64,000 bases of DNA from Streptomyces sp. NBC_01116 (GTDB lineage Bacteria; Actinomycetota; Actinomycetes; Streptomycetales; Streptomycetaceae): assembly GCF_041435495.1 (NCBI RefSeq), contig NZ_CP108644.1, positions 4,263,501 through 4,327,500 on the forward strand, written 5' to 3'. A program made the translations under genes and the position numbers. Shown here piece by piece: positions 34,524 through 43,165 of this stretch. Each line of letters begins with the position of its first letter. Position 1 is the stretch's first letter. A model generated the notes under the pieces. The model was given only the letters and a program-made list of their open reading frames with translations. It had not been told where the DNA came from and did not search any database.

Positions 34524-34865
34524 TCAGGTGATCACGCCGCCGAAGAGGCCGCCGTGGGCCATGCCGAGGTAGAAGCCGACCGCGGAGGCGCCGAGGCCCA
34601 TGATCAGGCCGAACCGCTCCCAGGTGGTCTTCGAGATGTACTGGCCGTAGGCGCCGGTCAGGATCCCGATGAGCCCCGCCCAGGAGCTGATCAGGTGCAG
34701 ATGGTGGAACATCGCCGTGACGAACGCGAGGATGCCCAGTACCCCGGTCACCACCATCAGGACGTCCTGGACGGGGTGCGGCCTGCCGTCCGTCGCGAAG
34801 AGGGAACCGGTGGCGCGGCGGCCGGTCGGGGACCGGGAGCCGGCGGGTCGGATGGTCTGTGCCAT
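34524..34865 (-). CDS. Small membrane protein of unknown function
   Basis: 113 aa from ATG 34863-34865, with AGGAGGT 5 nt upstream. A basic N-terminal 35 residues, then three hydrophobic segments (VLMVVTGVLGILAFVTAMF, SWAGLIGILTGAYGQYI, FGLIMGLGASAVGFYLGMA). I do not recognise the family. It is divergent from the rpsF operon. Confidence 0.75.
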   Translation of the reverse strand: MAQTIRPAGSRSPTGRRATGSLFATDGRPHPVQDVLMVVTGVLGILAFVTAMFHHLHLISSWAGLIGILTGAYGQYISKTTWERFGLIMGLGASAVGFYLGMAHGGLFGGVIT

Positions 34866-34976
34866 GGAGTACCTCCTGGCCGGACGGACGGGCGGTGGAT
34901 CCACCGCCCCGCACTACGGCGGGTGTAGCGCCTCTCACACCGCATCTGTCTCGATTGTGCCCTCTGAGCTCCTGAT

Positions 34977-35006
34977 TTCAACCGGAAGCCGGTCTACGGG
35001 TAGTCT
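34977..35006 (+). promoter_or_regulatory. Candidate rpsF-operon promoter and long leader
   Basis: TTCAAC (34977-34982), 18-bp spacer, TAGTCT (35001-35006). It gives a leader of about 180 nt with several hairpins (for example CCACGGAACGACCGTGG at 35149-35165) before the strong AAAGGAGGTGGG ribosome site. Confidence 0.55.
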
Positions 35007-35194
35007 GTACGGTCTGCACCGGTGTCTGCCCAGGCCAGCACGGCGAGCCTCCCCCGAACCCCCGTATCCGGGATCGTTCGGGAGCTGGTTGTCAGTGCTG
35101 GGTGTTCTCCTCGGTAACGCCGTTGCAACACGCATCACGACCCTCCTGCCACGGAACGACCGTGGCCGCTGAGTCCAAAGGAGGTGGGTTCCAC

Positions 35195-35485
35195 ATGCGT
35201 CACTACGAGGTGATGGTCATCCTCGACCCCGATCTCGAGGAGCGAGCAGTCTCCCCGCTGATCGAGAACTTCCTCTCCGTCGTCCGTGAGGGCGATGGAA
35301 AGGTGGAGAAGGTCGACACCTGGGGCCGTCGTCGGCTCGCCTACGAGATCAAGAAGAAGCCCGAGGGCATCTACTCGGTCATCGACCTGCAGGCCGAGCC
35401 TGCGGTCGTCAAGGAGCTCGACCGCCAGATGAACCTGAACGAGTCGGTCCTCCGGACCAAGGTCCTCCGTCCCGAGATCCACTGA
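35195..35485 (+). CDS. rpsF: Ribosomal protein bS6
   Basis: 96 aa starting MRHYEVMVILDPDLEERAV, with the TWGRRRLAYEIKKKPEGIY core of bS6. It pairs with uS15/bS18 in the 30S platform. AAAGGAGGTGGG lies just upstream of the ATG. First gene of rpsF-ssb-rpsR-rplI. Confidence 0.98.
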   Translation: MRHYEVMVILDPDLEERAVSPLIENFLSVVREGDGKVEKVDTWGRRRLAYEIKKKPEGIYSVIDLQAEPAVVKELDRQMNLNESVLRTKVLRPEIH

Positions 35486-35559
35486 GCATCTAGCTCAGCG
35501 GTTTTCGGGTCCGAGTAGCAGCAAGCAGCCAGAAGCAATCCCCGCCGAGAGGTTCACCC

Positions 35560-36180
35560 ATGGCAGGCGAGACCGTCATCACGGTCGTCGGCAATCTCGT
35601 CGACGACCCCGAGCTGCGCTTCACCCCGTCCGGTGCGGCGGTCGCGAAGTTCCGTGTCGCGTCCACTCCCCGCATCTTCGACCGGCAGACCAATGAGTGG
35701 AAGGACGGCGAAGGCCTGTTCCTCACCTGCTCGGTCTGGCGTCAGGCGGCGGAGAACGTCGCGGAGTCGCTTCAGCGAGGCATGCGCGTCGTCGTGCAGG
35801 GCCGGTTGAAGCAGCGGTCCTACGAGGACCGTGAGGGCGTCAAGCGCACGGTCTACGAGCTGGACGTCGAGGAAGTCGGCCCCAGCCTCAAGAACGCCAC
35901 GGCGAAGGTCACCAAGACCACCGGTCGCGGTGGTCAGGGCGGCCAGGGTGGATACGGCGGCGGCCAGCAGGGCGGCGGCAACTGGGGCGGCGGTCCCGGT
36001 GGCGGTGGCCAGCAGGGCGGCGGCGGTGCACCCGCCGACGACCCGTGGGCGACCGGCGCGCCGGCAGGCGGCCAGGGCGGCGGGGGACAGCAGGGTGGCG
36101 GCGGAGGCGGCTGGGGCGGAAGCTCCGGCGGTTCCGGCGGTGCCTCTGGCGGCGGCTACTCGGACGAGCCTCCCTTCTAG
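35560..36180 (+). CDS. ssb: Single-stranded DNA-binding protein
   Basis: 206 aa. An OB fold (AGETVITVVGNLVDDPELRF, FLTCSVWRQAAENVAESLQRG, RLKQRSYEDREGVKRTVYEL), then a long Gly/Gln-rich linker and the acidic tip DEPPF that docks partner proteins. This is SsbA, the essential replication SSB, 74 bp after rpsF. Confidence 0.97.
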   Translation: MAGETVITVVGNLVDDPELRFTPSGAAVAKFRVASTPRIFDRQTNEWKDGEGLFLTCSVWRQAAENVAESLQRGMRVVVQGRLKQRSYEDREGVKRTVYELDVEEVGPSLKNATAKVTKTTGRGGQGGQGGYGGGQQGGGNWGGGPGGGGQQGGGGAPADDPWATGAPAGGQGGGGQQGGGGGGWGGSSGGSGGASGGGYSDEPPF

Positions 36181-36223
36181 GGCTGCTCGTACCCCCACTT
36201 CTTGATCACACAGGAGAAACACC

Positions 36224-36460
36224 ATGGCGAAGCCGCCTGTGCGCAAGCCTAAGAAGAAGGTCTGCGCGTTCTGCAAGGACAAGACCCAGTACGTGGACTA
36301 CAAGGACACGAACATGCTGCGGAAGTTCATTTCCGACCGCGGCAAGATCCGTGCCCGCCGCGTCACCGGCAACTGCACGCAGCACCAGCGTGACGTCGCC
36401 ACGGCTGTCAAGAACAGCCGTGAGATGGCGCTGCTGCCCTACACGTCCACCGCGCGATAA
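36224..36460 (+). CDS. rpsR: Ribosomal protein bS18 (zinc-binding form)
   Basis: 78 aa with VCAFCKDKTQYVDYKD and RRVTGNCTQHQRDVATAVK. The CxxC pair plus the later Cys/His mark the zinc-containing form; actinobacteria often have a second, zinc-free paralogue elsewhere. Part of the 30S platform. Confidence 0.97.
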   Translation: MAKPPVRKPKKKVCAFCKDKTQYVDYKDTNMLRKFISDRGKIRARRVTGNCTQHQRDVATAVKNSREMALLPYTSTAR

Positions 36461-36478
36461 GGGAAGGGTGACAACAGC

Positions 36479-36925
36479 ATGAAGATCATCCTCACCCACG
36501 AGGTCTCCGGCCTCGGCACCGCCGGCGACGTCGTCGACGTCAAGGACGGGTACGCCCGTAACTACCTGGTTCCGCGTGGCTTCGCCATTCGCTGGACCAA
36601 GGGCGGCGAGAAGGACGTGGCGCAGATCCGCCGCGCCCGCAAGATCCACGAGATCGCGACGATCGAGCAGGCCAACGAGATCAAGGCCAAGCTCGAGGGC
36701 GTGAAGGTCCGTCTGGCTGTTCGCTCCGGCGACGCCGGCCGTCTCTTCGGCTCGGTCACCCCGGCCGACGTCGCTGCGGCGATCAAGGCTGCCGGTGGTC
36801 CCGACGTCGACAAGCGTCGCGTCGAGCTCGGCTCGCCGATCAAGACGCTCGGCGGACACCAGGTGTCCGTCCGTCTGCACCCCGAGGTCGCAGCGAAGCT
36901 CGGCGTCGAGGTCGTTGCTGCCTAA
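36479..36925 (+). CDS. rplI: Ribosomal protein bL9
   Basis: 148 aa, MKIILTHEVSGLGTAGDVVDVKDGYARNYLVPRG being the N-terminal rRNA-binding domain, then a long connecting helix and a C-terminal domain ending HPEVAAKLGVEVVAA. 18 bp after rpsR; last gene of the operon. Confidence 0.98.
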   Translation: MKIILTHEVSGLGTAGDVVDVKDGYARNYLVPRGFAIRWTKGGEKDVAQIRRARKIHEIATIEQANEIKAKLEGVKVRLAVRSGDAGRLFGSVTPADVAAAIKAAGGPDVDKRRVELGSPIKTLGGHQVSVRLHPEVAAKLGVEVVAA

Positions 36926-36949
36926 GGGCAGAGCTCAGCTGAGTCAGTG

Positions 36950-36978
36950 AAGGGCCGCACCCGTTGGGTGCGGCCCTT
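36950..36978 (+). terminator. rplI operon terminator
   Basis: A 13-bp stem (36950-36962 with 36966-36978) around a GTT loop, then CCTGTCTC. Confidence 0.9.
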
Positions 36979-37030
36979 CCTGTCTCGTGGAACTCCTGTC
37001 TCTTACGGACTGTCTCCAGTGACGTGCGGT

Positions 37031-37111
37031 GTTTCACGTGAAACGAGCGACCTGTTTCACGTGAAACGGCGGCTTGTTCCACGTGAACGGACCGCCTGTT
37101 TCACGTGAAAC
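37031..37111. promoter_or_regulatory. parS cluster: three perfect sites and one degenerate
   Basis: Perfect GTTTCACGTGAAAC at 37031-37044, 37054-37067 and 37098-37111. A degenerate version with CACGTG core (37076-37089, three mismatches) sits between the last two. Starts are 23, 22 and 22 bp apart, about two helical turns. It is the densest ParB site in the window, between rplI and the MATE gene. Confidence 0.95.
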
Positions 37112-37134
37112 AAGCCGCGAACCGTGCGGATGGA

Positions 37135-38472
37135 TCAGCGTGTGGCTCCGGTGACGATCCACCGGCCCGACCGGGTACGCAGCCAGAGCGTGACCAGGCG
37201 GACGGCCATCATCAACGTCATCGCCCACCAGAGCGCGGTGAGTCCGCCGCCGAGGGAGGGCACCAGGAGTGCGACGGGCGCGAAGACGGCGAGCGTCACC
37301 AGCATCGCCCAGGCGAGATAGCGTCCGTCACCGGCTCCCATCAGGACGCCGTCCAGGACGAAGACCACACCTGCGATCGGCTGGGAGACCGCCACGACCA
37401 GGAGCGCGGGGAGCAGGGTGTCCTTCACCGCGGGGTCGCTGGTGAAGAGCGGGATGAACAGGGGCCGGGCGAGCACGATCAGGACGCCGAGCACGATGCC
37501 GCAACCGATACCCCACTCGACCATGCGGCGGCAGGCCTCGCGCGCGCCCTTCTCGTCGTTCGCCCCCAGATAGCGGCCGATGATCGCCTGCCCGGCGATG
37601 GCGATGGCGTCGAGCGCGAAGGCGGTCAGACTCCAGAGGGAGAGGATGATCTGATGCGCGGCGATGTCGACGTCCCCGAGCCGGGCGGCGACAGCGGTGG
37701 CGATCATCAGAACGGCGCGCAGTGACAGAGTCCGGATCAGCAGTGGTACGCCGGCCCGTGCGCTGGCCCTGATGCCGGCCGCGTCGGGACGCAGGGAGGC
37801 GCCGTGCCTCCGGGCTCCGCGGATCACCACGACGAGATAGACGGCGGCCATGCCGACCTGGGCGATCACCGTTCCCCACGCGGATCCGGCGATGCCGAGG
37901 CCGGCACCGTAGACGAGGGCCACATTGAGGGCGGCGTTCACCGTGAAGCCGCCGATGGCGACGTACAGCGGGGTGCGGGTGTCCTGGAGGCCGCGCAGGA
38001 CGCCGGTGGCGGCGAGCACGACGAGCATGGCCGGGATGCCGAGGATGGAGATCCTCAGGTAGGTGATGGCGTAAGGAGCCGCGGTATCGGACGCGCCGAA
38101 GACGTCGACCAGCCAGGGGGCTGCCGGGACCGCGAGTGCGACGACGGCTGCTCCGAGCAGAAGGGCGAGCCAGATGCCGTCCATGCCCTGGCGGATGGCG
38201 GCGGGGAGATCGCCCGCCCCCACGCGGCGGGCGACGGCCGCCGTGGTCGCGTAAGCGAGGAAGACGAAGATGCTCACGGCCGTCATCAGGAGGGCTGCGG
38301 CGATGCCGAGACCAGCCAGTTGCGGGGTGCCGAGGTGGCCGACGACGGCGCTGTCGACCATCACGAACAGGGGCTCGGCGACGAGTGCGCCGAATGCCGG
38401 GACGGCAAGGGCGATGATCTCGCGGTCGTGCCGTCGGCGGCCGTTCTTCGTGGTCGCGGGGGCCTTGGTCAT
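37135..38472 (-). CDS. MATE-family efflux transporter (DinF-like)
   Basis: 445 aa from ATG 38470-38472. Twelve helices; LAVPAFGALVAEPLFVMVDSAVVGHLG at the start and AHQIILSLWSLTAFALDAIAIAGQAI in the second half are DinF-subfamily MATE motifs. It probably exports drugs or metabolites using Na+ or H+. It is transcribed from a leaderless promoter and is divergent from dnaB. Confidence 0.9.
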   Translation of the reverse strand: MTKAPATTKNGRRRHDREIIALAVPAFGALVAEPLFVMVDSAVVGHLGTPQLAGLGIAAALLMTAVSIFVFLAYATTAAVARRVGAGDLPAAIRQGMDGIWLALLLGAAVVALAVPAAPWLVDVFGASDTAAPYAITYLRISILGIPAMLVVLAATGVLRGLQDTRTPLYVAIGGFTVNAALNVALVYGAGLGIAGSAWGTVIAQVGMAAVYLVVVIRGARRHGASLRPDAAGIRASARAGVPLLIRTLSLRAVLMIATAVAARLGDVDIAAHQIILSLWSLTAFALDAIAIAGQAIIGRYLGANDEKGAREACRRMVEWGIGCGIVLGVLIVLARPLFIPLFTSDPAVKDTLLPALLVVAVSQPIAGVVFVLDGVLMGAGDGRYLAWAMLVTLAVFAPVALLVPSLGGGLTALWWAMTLMMAVRLVTLWLRTRSGRWIVTGATR

Positions 38473-38509
38473 GAGGGTCAATCTAATCTTCCACAGGTAA
38501 GAGATGCAA
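38470..38509 (-). promoter_or_regulatory. Leaderless promoter of the MATE gene
   Basis: Minus strand TTGCAT (38504-38509), 18-bp spacer, TAGATT (38480-38485), 7 nt to the ATG. There is no ribosome-binding site. Confidence 0.7.
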
Positions 38510-38660
38510 TCGCTCTGGGGTCCTTACTTTCGCCCCGGTGGGGCCGTCCTGTCCACGCCGTCTGCAGTGATCTTGAAATGAGGGCGAAAGTTTTTCTCCC
38601 CCACAGTCGGTGGATGGAGAATGCGCAGGTCAGGATAGTTACGCCGCTGTCGCTATGAGT

Positions 38661-38749
38661 TTGTCCACAGTGCTGTCCCCTGGTCCGTGCACAGGTTCGG
38701 CAGGGTTCTCCACAGCATCTGGTCCGTCGTCCACATGCCCTGTGGATAA
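38661..38749. promoter_or_regulatory. Cluster of DnaA boxes upstream of dnaB
   Basis: Four box-like 9-mers in 89 bp: TTGTCCACA (38661-38669, perfect), TTCTCCACA (38706-38714), TCGTCCACA (38727-38735) and, on the minus strand, TTATCCACA (38741-38749). They lie in the MATE-dnaB gap, 182 bp before dnaB. The rest of that gap (38510-38660, 38750-38930) shows no gene. Confidence 0.75.
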
Positions 38750-38930
38750 CCAGATTGGCTGACGGTGCGGAGGGGCCTACCGTGGTGCGGCGCCCGCACT
38801 CCGTTCCGGCACCGGAATCCACCGAACCAGATGCGCCGGAAGTGGAGTCGGGCGACCTGTTTGTCGGTGCCGTGCCGTAAGAAAGAGTGGCACGGCTAGG
38901 TCCGCGATGCGGACGGGAGGAGGCGGCCCG

Positions 38931-40406
38931 GTGAGCATTCCCGAGCCTTTGGACGACCCCTGGACCGAGACCGGTCCCGGGGACCGTCTGCCCGTCTCCC
39001 GTCAGCGTCGCGGGGACCGCAAGGGGCGTGAGGACCGCCATGACCGCGGCTCGGACGAGGCGTGGGAGGGCGGCTCCCCCGGGTTCGAGCGGGTGCCGCC
39101 CCAGGATCTGGACGCCGAGCAGTCGGTCCTCGGCGGCATGCTGCTGTCCAAGGACGCCATCGCGGACGTCGTGGAGATCATCAAGGGGCACGACTTCTAC
39201 CGTCCCGCCCACGAGACCGTCTACACGGCGATCCTCGACCTTTACGCCAAGGGCGAGCCGGCCGACCCGATCACGGTCGCCGCCGAGCTGGTCAAGCGCG
39301 GAGAGATCACCAAGGTCGGCGGAGCACCGTATCTGCACACCCTCGTGCAGTCCGTGCCCACCGCGGCCAACGCCTCGTACTACGCGGAGATCGTCCACGA
39401 GCGGGCGGTGCTCCGACGGCTCGTCGAGGCGGGCACGAAGATCACGCAGATGGGATACGCGGCGGACGGGGACGTCGACGAGATCGTCAACTCCGCGCAG
39501 GCCGAGATCTACGCGGTCACCGAGCAGCGCACCAGCGAGGACTATCTACCCCTCGGCGACATCATGGAGGGCGCGCTCGACGAGATCGAGGCCATCGGGT
39601 CGCGCAGCGGCGAGATGACCGGTGTGCCGACGGGCTTCACGGACCTCGACGCCCTGACGAACGGCATGCACCCCGGCCAGATGATCGTCATCGCGGCCCG
39701 CCCCGCCATGGGTAAGTCCACGCTGGCGCTGGACTTCGCGCGCGCCGCGTCGATCAAGAACAACCTGCCCAGCGTCATCTTCTCCCTCGAAATGGGGCGC
39801 AACGAGATCGCGATGCGTCTGCTGTCGGCCGAGGCGCGGGTGGCCCTGCACCACATGCGGTCCGGCACCATGACGGACGAGGACTGGACGCGGCTCGCAC
39901 GCCGGATGCCCGAGGTCTCGGCCGCTCCGCTCTACATCGACGACTCCCCCAACCTGTCGATGATGGAGATCCGCGCGAAGTGCCGACGGCTCAAGCAGCG
40001 CAACGACATCAAGCTCGTGATCATCGACTATCTGCAGCTGATGCAGGCCGGTGGATCGAAGCGGTCCGAGAGCCGTCAGCAGGAGGTCTCGGACATGTCG
40101 CGAAACCTGAAGCTGCTGGCCAAGGAGCTGGAGGTCCCGGTGATCGCGCTCTCGCAGCTGAACCGTGGTCCCGAGCAGCGTACGGACAAGAAGCCGATGG
40201 TGTCCGACCTGCGTGAATCCGGTTCCATCGAGCAGGACGCCGACATGGTCATCCTGCTCCACCGCGAGGACGCGTACGAGAAGGAGTCGCCGCGCGCGGG
40301 CGAGGCGGACATCATCGTCGGCAAGCACCGTAACGGTCCGACGGCCACCATCACCGTGGCGTTCCAGGGCCACTACTCCCGCTTCGTGGACATGGCCCAG
40401 ACCTGA
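38931..40406 (+). CDS. dnaB: Replicative DNA helicase DnaB
   Basis: 491 aa from GTG 38931, with GGAGGAGG 7 nt upstream. The N-terminal domain (VPPQDLDAEQSVLGGMLLSKDAI) precedes a RecA-like motor with Walker A ARPAMGKSTLALDFARAAS, Walker B LVIIDYLQLMQ, and SDLRESGSIEQDADMVILLHRE. It unwinds the fork after loading by DnaA. No intein is present. Confidence 0.98.
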   Translation: MSIPEPLDDPWTETGPGDRLPVSRQRRGDRKGREDRHDRGSDEAWEGGSPGFERVPPQDLDAEQSVLGGMLLSKDAIADVVEIIKGHDFYRPAHETVYTAILDLYAKGEPADPITVAAELVKRGEITKVGGAPYLHTLVQSVPTAANASYYAEIVHERAVLRRLVEAGTKITQMGYAADGDVDEIVNSAQAEIYAVTEQRTSEDYLPLGDIMEGALDEIEAIGSRSGEMTGVPTGFTDLDALTNGMHPGQMIVIAARPAMGKSTLALDFARAASIKNNLPSVIFSLEMGRNEIAMRLLSAEARVALHHMRSGTMTDEDWTRLARRMPEVSAAPLYIDDSPNLSMMEIRAKCRRLKQRNDIKLVIIDYLQLMQAGGSKRSESRQQEVSDMSRNLKLLAKELEVPVIALSQLNRGPEQRTDKKPMVSDLRESGSIEQDADMVILLHREDAYEKESPRAGEADIIVGKHRNGPTATITVAFQGHYSRFVDMAQT

Positions 40407-40433
40407 CGGATGCCCGGTCACCGGGCATCCGTC
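40405..40433. terminator. Terminator overlapping the dnaB stop
   Basis: A 14-bp inverted repeat around one base; its left arm starts within the dnaB TGA. It lies between convergent dnaB and the hydrolase gene. Confidence 0.88.
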
Positions 40434-40450
40434 GAACGTCTTCCGGATGC

Positions 40451-41170
40451 TCAGCCCTTCGCCAGGGTGCGGGCGAGGAGGGGGAGCAGGCGGTCCCAGT
40501 GGTGCCGCAGCGCGGCCGGGTCGAAGGCGTCGGTGTCGGACATGGTGAAGCCGTGGACCGTGCCGGGGTAGACCTCGGAGGTGTAGTCGACCCCCGCGGC
40601 GTCCAGGGACCGGTTGAGCTCGCCGAGTGCCTCGGGGGTGATGTCCGTCGCCGCGTGGCCGAAGTGGATCCCGGCGGTGAGGCGGCGCAGGCTGTCGGGC
40701 CCGTCGGCGGCGACGGGGGCGTGGAACGCGGCGAGGGCGGCCACCTGCCCGGGGTGGGCCGCGGCGGTGCGGGTGGCCAGGAGGCCGCCGATGCAGTAGC
40801 CGGTCACCGCGACCGGTCCGGCGCTCACCTCGGGCTGGGCCGTGAGGAAGCCGAGGTAGGAGTCGGCGTCCCGCAGGACGTGTTCGGCTGTGTGCGCCTC
40901 GATCAAGGGCATCAGCCGGCCGACGAGCGCGGCCCGGTCCTCTTCTCCGATGTGCTCGGGAAGGCCGATGAGCGGGGTCGGCCCGTTCCGGTAGAAGAAG
41001 TTGGGGACGAGCACGTAGTACCCGTGTCCGGCCAGTTCGCGGGCCATCTCCCGCAGCACGGGCCGGATGCCGAAGGCGTCCGCGTACATCAGCACCCCTG
41101 GATGCCGCTCGCCGTCTTCGGGGAAGGCGGCGAAGGCGTCCGCCGAGCCGTCCGTCGTGGGGATCTGCAC
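40451..41170 (-). CDS. Dienelactone-hydrolase family protein
   Basis: 239 aa alpha/beta hydrolase. GVLMYADAFGIRPVLREMARELA is the typical start, the nucleophile elbow is VAVTGYCIGG (Cys nucleophile), and the histidine lies in GTVHGFTMSD. It hydrolyses small esters or lactones; the natural substrate is unknown. GTG start without a clear ribosome site. Confidence 0.88.
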   Translation of the reverse strand: MQIPTTDGSADAFAAFPEDGERHPGVLMYADAFGIRPVLREMARELAGHGYYVLVPNFFYRNGPTPLIGLPEHIGEEDRAALVGRLMPLIEAHTAEHVLRDADSYLGFLTAQPEVSAGPVAVTGYCIGGLLATRTAAAHPGQVAALAAFHAPVAADGPDSLRRLTAGIHFGHAATDITPEALGELNRSLDAAGVDYTSEVYPGTVHGFTMSDTDAFDPAALRHHWDRLLPLLARTLAKG

Positions 41171-41385
41171 GGTCTTGGTGGGAATGGTGGGTCTTCCTTG
41201 CTGTGGGAGTTCGCCGCGTTGCTGGGCGAGTTCGCCGAGCCGACGTTGACGGCACCCACGCTTTCAGCGCCGACGGACGCGCGCAAGTGGCCTTTTCCGT
41301 AGTGCACTTCGTCGAGCCCGCCTCGCCGGAGAGGTAAGGCCGGGCAGCTACGTCGGTACCTGAACCGGCCTCCTAACCTCGCGCC

Positions 41386-41556
41386 GTGAGGCGCTCATAC
41401 TGGCGGAGCCGCGTTCTGCGCGCGGAGCACGCGAGAGCGATGGCGGCACGACGTCCTCGTACCCGGCTCGTCGAGCTTCCGGCGGGGCACACCGTCCACG
41501 GGACCGTTCCGGGGGAGTTCGCCGGGGCCGTCAGGGAGTTCCTCCGCTCGTTGTGA
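41386..41556 (+). pseudogene. Alpha/beta-hydrolase C-terminal remnant
   Basis: A 56-codon open frame from GTG 41386. Its second half, LVELPAGHTVHGTVPGEFAG followed by AVREFLRSL, reads like the end of an alpha/beta hydrolase, with the catalytic-His GH pair. The N-terminal two-thirds of such an enzyme are missing. The remaining gap 41171-41732 holds only a doubtful 40-codon frame (41559-41681). Confidence 0.4.
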
Positions 41557-41732
41557 ACATGCCGGGCGGAGGCGCCCAGGGGGCGGGGACGATCCGGGTG
41601 ACGACAGCCTCGATCAGCCTTGAGGGAGTACGGACCTTCGAGAACGGCGCGCTGGTGCGGACGTACCGCCGCAAGGGCTGAGTCGCGGAAAAGGGTTCGT
41701 CATGCGGTGTCCCGTCGGGTAGGGGTTGGACC

Positions 41733-43109
41733 ATGACTTCTATCGGCGAAGACCTGCTTCCCAGTACCCGACGCGCCCTGTCGCACCGCATCGCCGTCGC
41801 GCAGCGGGACGGCCGCGCGCCGTCCCTGGTGGCCGCGGTGCGGCGGCAGGGGCGTACGGCCTGGAGCGGGGCGCGTACGTGCGTCGAGGGGCATGCTCCC
41901 GACGCCGATACGCAGTACCGGATCGGGTCGATCACCAAGACGTTCACAGCCGTTCTGGTGCTACGGCTGCGGGACGAGGGGCTGATCGACCTGGACGATC
42001 CTCTGGAGAAGCACCTCCCCGGCACCGGGGCGGGCGGGGTGACCGTCTTTCAGTTGCTCGGCCACAGCGCGGGACTGGGCGCCGAAGCCCCCGCGCCCTG
42101 GTGGGAGCGGACGCCCGGCACTCTGCGGCCCGAGCTCGCCGACGTGCTGGGCGACCGGCCGCAGAGGCATGCGCCCGGTCGTCGCCATCACTACTCCAAC
42201 CCCGGTTACACCTTGCTCGGTTCGTTGGTGGAAGCGGTACGGGGTCTCCCCTGGGAGGAGGCGCTGCGGCGCGAGATCCTGGAGCCGCTGGGTATGAGCC
42301 GCACGACCAGCGGGCCCGTGGCGCCGCACGCGGGCGGATGGGCCGTCCACCCCTGGGCCGACGTCATGCTGAGTGAGCCCGCCGAGGACCTCGGGATCAT
42401 GGCGCCCGCCGGTCAGCTCTGGTCGACCGCGGACGACCTGCTGCGCTTCGCCGCCTTCTTGACCGAGGGCGACGAGCGGGTCCTGTCGTCCGCCTCCGTC
42501 CGGGAGATGCGGATGCCCGCAGCTCCGGTCGAGACGGGCGGCAGCGGTTACGGTCTCGGGCTCCAGATCGTCGGTGGCGAAGAGCGCGTGCTCTTCGGGC
42601 ATTCGGGATCGCTTCCCGGGTTCGTCGCCGGCCTCTGGGTCAGCGAGGAGGACGACGTGGCCGCGGTCGTTCTCGCCAATGTCACCTCGGGGCTGCCCGC
42701 CGCGATGGTCGCCGCCGAACTCGTAGGCATCGTGGCCGAGGCCGAGCCGCGGATCCCGGAGCCCTGGCGTCCGCTGCCCGAGGTGGACGACGAGCTGCTC
42801 GCGCTGACCGGCGTCTGGCACTGGGGCACCCACCCGGTCACGGTGAGGCTGACGGAGGACCGGGGCCTACAGCTCACCCCGCTGGGCGGCAAGGGGCGCG
42901 GCGCGGCCTTCACATACCGTCCGGACGGCACCTGGACGGGCCAGAACGACTACTACGCGGGGGAGACGCTGCGCGTCGTACGCAGGGACGACGGCTCGGT
43001 GGACCACCTCGACCTCGGTTCGTTCGTCTTCACCCGGGAGCCGTACGAGGCGGGCGCGGCCGTGCCCGGCGGTGTGGACGCGGAGGGCTGGCGCGGGCTC
43101 GGCGGCTGA
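41733..43109 (+). CDS. Serine hydrolase, beta-lactamase / PBP4* family
   Basis: 458 aa. Active-site motifs are SITK (Ser-x-x-Lys, about residue 70), YSN (Tyr-x-Asn) and HSGSLPG (in place of KTG). No signal peptide is visible, so it is probably cytoplasmic; family members include esterases and D-aminopeptidases rather than true beta-lactamases. The extra C-terminal part (from about 345) is a lipocalin-like strand domain. Confidence 0.9.
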   Translation: MTSIGEDLLPSTRRALSHRIAVAQRDGRAPSLVAAVRRQGRTAWSGARTCVEGHAPDADTQYRIGSITKTFTAVLVLRLRDEGLIDLDDPLEKHLPGTGAGGVTVFQLLGHSAGLGAEAPAPWWERTPGTLRPELADVLGDRPQRHAPGRRHHYSNPGYTLLGSLVEAVRGLPWEEALRREILEPLGMSRTTSGPVAPHAGGWAVHPWADVMLSEPAEDLGIMAPAGQLWSTADDLLRFAAFLTEGDERVLSSASVREMRMPAAPVETGGSGYGLGLQIVGGEERVLFGHSGSLPGFVAGLWVSEEDDVAAVVLANVTSGLPAAMVAAELVGIVAEAEPRIPEPWRPLPEVDDELLALTGVWHWGTHPVTVRLTEDRGLQLTPLGGKGRGAAFTYRPDGTWTGQNDYYAGETLRVVRRDDGSVDHLDLGSFVFTREPYEAGAAVPGGVDAEGWRGLGG

Positions 43110-43121
43110 GCGTCGGCCGGT

Positions 43122-43157
43122 GACGGGTGGGTGTTTCACGTGAAACACCCACCCGTC
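43122..43157. terminator. 36-bp perfect palindrome with central parS
   Basis: 18-nt halves, exact reverse complements, centred on the CACGTG of a parS site, between convergent genes (hydrolase +, GNAT -). It repeats the design seen at 23901-23952. Confidence 0.88.
43133..43146. promoter_or_regulatory. parS site at palindrome centre
   Basis: Perfect GTTTCACGTGAAAC. Confidence 0.95.
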
Positions 43158-43165
43158 CGCGCGTC

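Noticed and set aside
37076..37089. A further functional parS
   Set aside because: Three mismatches outside the CACGTG core; kept only as a degenerate member of the cluster.
41733..43109. A true antibiotic-resistance beta-lactamase
   Set aside because: There is no signal peptide and the third motif is HSG; this broad family is mostly esterases and peptidases.
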